Positions 11,862 to 14,165 of a stretch of 14,165 nucleotides of DNA are shown here, one piece after another. Source of the DNA: BTRF01 sp036986255 (lineage in GTDB: Bacteria; Patescibacteriota; WWE3; 9FT-COMBO-53-11); assembly GCA_036986255.1 (NCBI GenBank), contig BTRF01000015.1, positions 1 to 14,165 on the forward strand, in the 5' to 3' direction. The notes beneath the pieces were generated by a model. It was given only the letters and a program-made list of their open reading frames with translations, was not told the origin of the DNA and searched no databases. How positions within the stretch are numbered: position 1 is the stretch's first letter; each line of letters starts with the position of its first letter. The position numbers and the translations under genes were made by a program.

Positions 11862-13289
11862 TTACCGTGAATGGCGCCGCCCGCAGGTACTGCCATCAGA
11901 ACTATCCTTACGGGTCCTTTTTGTGCGCTTCTTGACGGTCTTAATTCCCAGCTCTCCAAGTTGATCCTCCGAAACCTCAGAAGGAGCATCCATAACGGCG
12001 GTTTGCCCGCCGGAAGACATTGGAAATGCCGTTACCTCCCGGGTGTTCTTCTCCCCGGTAAAGACCATTACCAACCGCTCTATCCCCGGGGCAATTCCCC
12101 CATGCGGAGGAGCACCATAGCGGAAGGCCTCCAAAAGATGGCCAAACTTAGCCTCCACCTCTTCGTCAGGATAGCCCAAGATATTAAAAATCTTCTTTTG
12201 AATTTTCGGATCGGTGATCCGAATGCTCCCTCCCCCCACCTCCAAACCGTTGCACACCAAATCATGCTGATAAGAAAGGGCTTTCAGAGGGTTGCTGTCC
12301 AAAAGGGCCAAATCTTCGATCCGGGGCGCCGTGAAAGGGTGGTGAGAAGGGGTAATCTCCCGCTCCTTGGTCTTCTCAAAGAGGGGGAAATCCACCACCC
12401 AGGCAAAAGCCAAAACATTAGAATCCTTGCCAGCCCTCAAATCAAACTTGTCATCCCCAAATTTCTTCAGCGCTTCTTTATGGCTAAATCTAGGAAAGGG
12501 TTTCTTGAAAATTTTCTTCCCCACCACCTTCTCGGTTAAGTAGATCATTAACTCCTCGGTAATCTGAAGGATATCCTCCTGCTCCACAAAAGACATCTCC
12601 AGATCAAGCTGGGTAAACTCGCCATAGGCCCGATCCGCCCGGGGATCCTCATCCCGAAAACAACGGGCAATCTGAAAGTACCTCTCAAAGCCGGCTACCA
12701 TCAAAAGCTGCTTATACTGTTGAGGAGACTGGGGAAGGGCGTAAAACTTCCCCGGCTGCAGGCGGGACGGAACGATAAAATCCCGCGCACCCTCCGGGGT
12801 AGATTTGGAGAGAATCGGCGTTTCAATCTCGATAAAATCCCGATCCGCCAAAAATTTTCTCATCCCCTGAATAACTTGATGGCGAACCTGAAGATTCTTT
12901 CGCAAGCGGGGCCTCCTCATGTCAAGATAGCGATACTTTAGCCGCAAAGCCTCCTCCACCTCATAACCGTTATCATGGATACCAAACGGAGGGGTTTTAG
13001 CCTTGGCCAAAATTTCAATTTTTGAGGCCTGAACTTCAACCTCGCCGGTAGGCAGCTCCGGGTTGGCATTCCCCTTTAGCCTTCCTGCTACTTTCCCTAC
13101 CACCTTGATGACATCCTCATCCCGCGGATCGACATTCACGCCGCGCAAAACCACCTGAGCCACGCCAGTCCTGTCGCGCAAATCAATAAAAATCACCTTC
13201 CCGTGATCCCGCCGAGCGTTAACCCATCCCAAGAGAGTTACCTCCTTTCCAACCTTATCTTTTGTTTCTAAAGCAAAAGTACGAACCAT
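11862..13289 (-). CDS. aspS: Aspartyl-tRNA synthetase lacking the GAD domain
   Basis: A class II synthetase of 475 residues, against about 590 in typical bacteria. The OB-fold anticodon domain (LLGWVNARRDHGKVIFIDLR) is followed by the catalytic core with motif 2 FRDEDPRADR (211-220) and motif 3 GIAPGIERLVM (398-408). These are the bacterial type, not the archaeal. Between KFDLR (281-285) and FAWVVDFPLFE (295-305) only about nine residues remain where bacteria normally carry the roughly 130-residue GAD insert. H29 and G73 match the residues found in non-discriminating bacterial AspRS, which also charges tRNA-Asn. A basic C-terminal tail (KKRTKRTRK) is unusual. The start ATG has TATTAT 7 bases upstream and no SD. 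It lies 15 bases after ychF. Confidence 0.95.
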   Translation of the reverse strand: MVRTFALETKDKVGKEVTLLGWVNARRDHGKVIFIDLRDRTGVAQVVLRGVNVDPRDEDVIKVVGKVAGRLKGNANPELPTGEVEVQASKIEILAKAKTPPFGIHDNGYEVEEALRLKYRYLDMRRPRLRKNLQVRHQVIQGMRKFLADRDFIEIETPILSKSTPEGARDFIVPSRLQPGKFYALPQSPQQYKQLLMVAGFERYFQIARCFRDEDPRADRAYGEFTQLDLEMSFVEQEDILQITEELMIYLTEKVVGKKIFKKPFPRFSHKEALKKFGDDKFDLRAGKDSNVLAFAWVVDFPLFEKTKEREITPSHHPFTAPRIEDLALLDSNPLKALSYQHDLVCNGLEVGGGSIRITDPKIQKKIFNILGYPDEEVEAKFGHLLEAFRYGAPPHGGIAPGIERLVMVFTGEKNTREVTAFPMSSGGQTAVMDAPSEVSEDQLGELGIKTVKKRTKRTRKDSSDGSTCGRRHSR

Positions 13290-13296
13290 GCAACTA

Positions 13297-13302
13297 ATAA
13301 TA
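13297..13302 (-). promoter_or_regulatory. -10 box just before aspS, suggesting a leaderless transcript
   Basis: TATTAT on the minus strand ends 7 bases before the aspS ATG, within the 15-base gap after ychF. The spacing would start transcription at or next to the A of ATG. The -35 region would lie in the 3' end of ychF, where no good match is seen. aspS may also be read through from ychF. Confidence 0.4.
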
Positions 13303-13304
13303 AC

Positions 13305-14165
13305 CTATCCTGCTAAAAACTTAACCACATCCCCATCCCTCACAATGTAGCCTCTCCCTTCTACCCGAACTTTCCCCGCTCCTCTTGCTGATTCCCACCC
13401 CCTTAGGTCAACAAAATCCTCAAAACCAACCACATGCGCTTTGATAAAATTCCTCTCAAAATCCGTATGCACAACCCCTGCTGCTTTCTGCGCCGTCGTC
13501 CCATCCTTTATGGTCCAGGCACGCACCTCGCTCTCCCCGGTTGTAAGAAAAGTAATCAACCCTAAGGTTGAGAAAGCTTTTTGGACCAGTCTCTCCAGTC
13601 CGGAGCGGTCAACCCCTAGGCCGGAGAGATACTCCCTCCCCTCTTCTTCGGTCAGCTCAGCCAATTGAGACTCCAGTTTAGCCGAAATTGCCACCGTCTG
13701 ATCTTTTGAAATGTCCATCTTCCTGGAAGAATTTTCTTCCAAGGTAGATCCCCGATCCAGGTCTTGCTCACTAATATTCAAGACCGTCAAAATGGGCTTC
13801 ACAGTCAAGAGATTAAGGTCCTTAGCGGTCTGAATTTCATCACCGCTTAAAGCCCCATCCCGCACGGCCTCTCCTTTTTGCAAAAGCGTTTTCAATTTAA
13901 CCACCGCTTCCCAGCGCTGCCGTACTTCTTTATCTACCACTCCCTTAGGCTCCTTCTGCTTCTCCAACGTCTGCAGATCTGCCAACTTAAGCTCGGTCTC
14001 AACGGTTTCAAAATCCTCTTTAGGATCAACGCGCTCTCTACCCTCCGCTTTAGAACTTGAAAACAACCGCAGCACATGGCAGACCGCATCCACCTCCCGG
14101 ATATGGGAAAGAAACTTGTTCCCCAACCCCTCCCCGCGATGAGCTCCCGCAATGAGTCCCGCAAT
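13305..14165 (-). CDS. ychF: YchF/Ola1-family ATPase, 3' part
   Basis: The last 286 codons are visible; the N-terminus and P-loop lie beyond the right edge. The visible part opens with IAGLIAGAHRGEGLGNK (part of the G3/switch II region, DxAGL) and continues FLSHIREVDAVCHVLRLF. It then has a coiled-coil-like insert (about 45-100 of the visible part), the LLTVKPILTVLNISEQD strand, and the C-terminal TGS-like domain with EVRAWTIKDGTTAQKAAGVVHTDFE and GRGYIVRDGDVVKF. YchF is a conserved cytosolic P-loop protein that prefers ATP to GTP and associates with ribosomes in stress responses. It is upstream of aspS on the same strand with a 15-base gap. The identification is firm. Confidence 0.96.
   Translation of the reverse strand: MAGLIAGAHRGEGLGNKFLSHIREVDAVCHVLRLFSSSKAEGRERVDPKEDFETVETELKLADLQTLEKQKEPKGVVDKEVRQRWEAVVKLKTLLQKGEAVRDGALSGDEIQTAKDLNLLTVKPILTVLNISEQDLDRGSTLEENSSRKMDISKDQTVAISAKLESQLAELTEEEGREYLSGLGVDRSGLERLVQKAFSTLGLITFLTTGESEVRAWTIKDGTTAQKAAGVVHTDFERNFIKAHVVGFEDFVDLRGWESARGAGKVRVEGRGYIVRDGDVVKFLAG

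Overview
The window looks like chromosomal DNA of a small-genome, uncultured bacterium, most likely a member of the Candidate Phyla Radiation (Patescibacteria). This is inferred from gene style, not from a marker tree. The clues are very tight overlapping genes, a stand-alone 83-residue RRM protein, a bacterial aspartyl-tRNA synthetase without its GAD domain, a SufD cut down to 176 residues, single-helix anchored proteins with proline linkers, and several genes that appear to be leaderless. TGA is used as a stop, so the code is standard. No phage, transposase or CRISPR genes are visible.

Layout. Positions 1-3490 (minus strand) hold a SUF iron-sulfur cluster operon, read right to left: an Rrf2/IscR-like regulator with three cysteines, a DUF59/SufT-like protein, sufC, sufB, a minimal sufD, and the start of a Rieske-type ferredoxin that leaves the window. 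Positions 3491-4302 hold a rho-independent terminator, an unrecognised acidic 227-residue protein, and its probable promoter.

Positions 4303-4917 are the strangest part. Two exact tandem-repeat families (47 bp and 79 bp, about 2.5 copies each) run directly into a tRNA-Gln(CUG) gene. The 79-bp unit carries a degenerate copy of the tRNA 5' half followed by an inverted copy of the real tRNA 5' end, so the leader can pair with the tRNA itself. A run of strong hairpins follows the tRNA, and then a minus-strand RRM gene.

Positions 5337-9177 (plus strand) hold a membrane redox region: a membrane-anchored DsbA-like thioredoxin fold protein, then a tight five-gene operon of three small histidine-bearing membrane proteins, a DoxX-family protein that seems to start at ATA, and an NDH-2-like flavoprotein lacking the usual quinone-site glutamines.

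Positions 9186-14165 hold gltX (minus), an unknown anchored protein (plus), aspS (minus) and the 3' part of ychF (minus). The AspRS has the two residues linked to non-discriminating enzymes, suggesting that Asn-tRNA is made through Asp-tRNA(Asn). The SUF operon would supply the Fe-S cluster of its Rieske protein. The membrane redox operon plausibly handles NADH or thiol electrons, but its acceptor cannot be read from this window.
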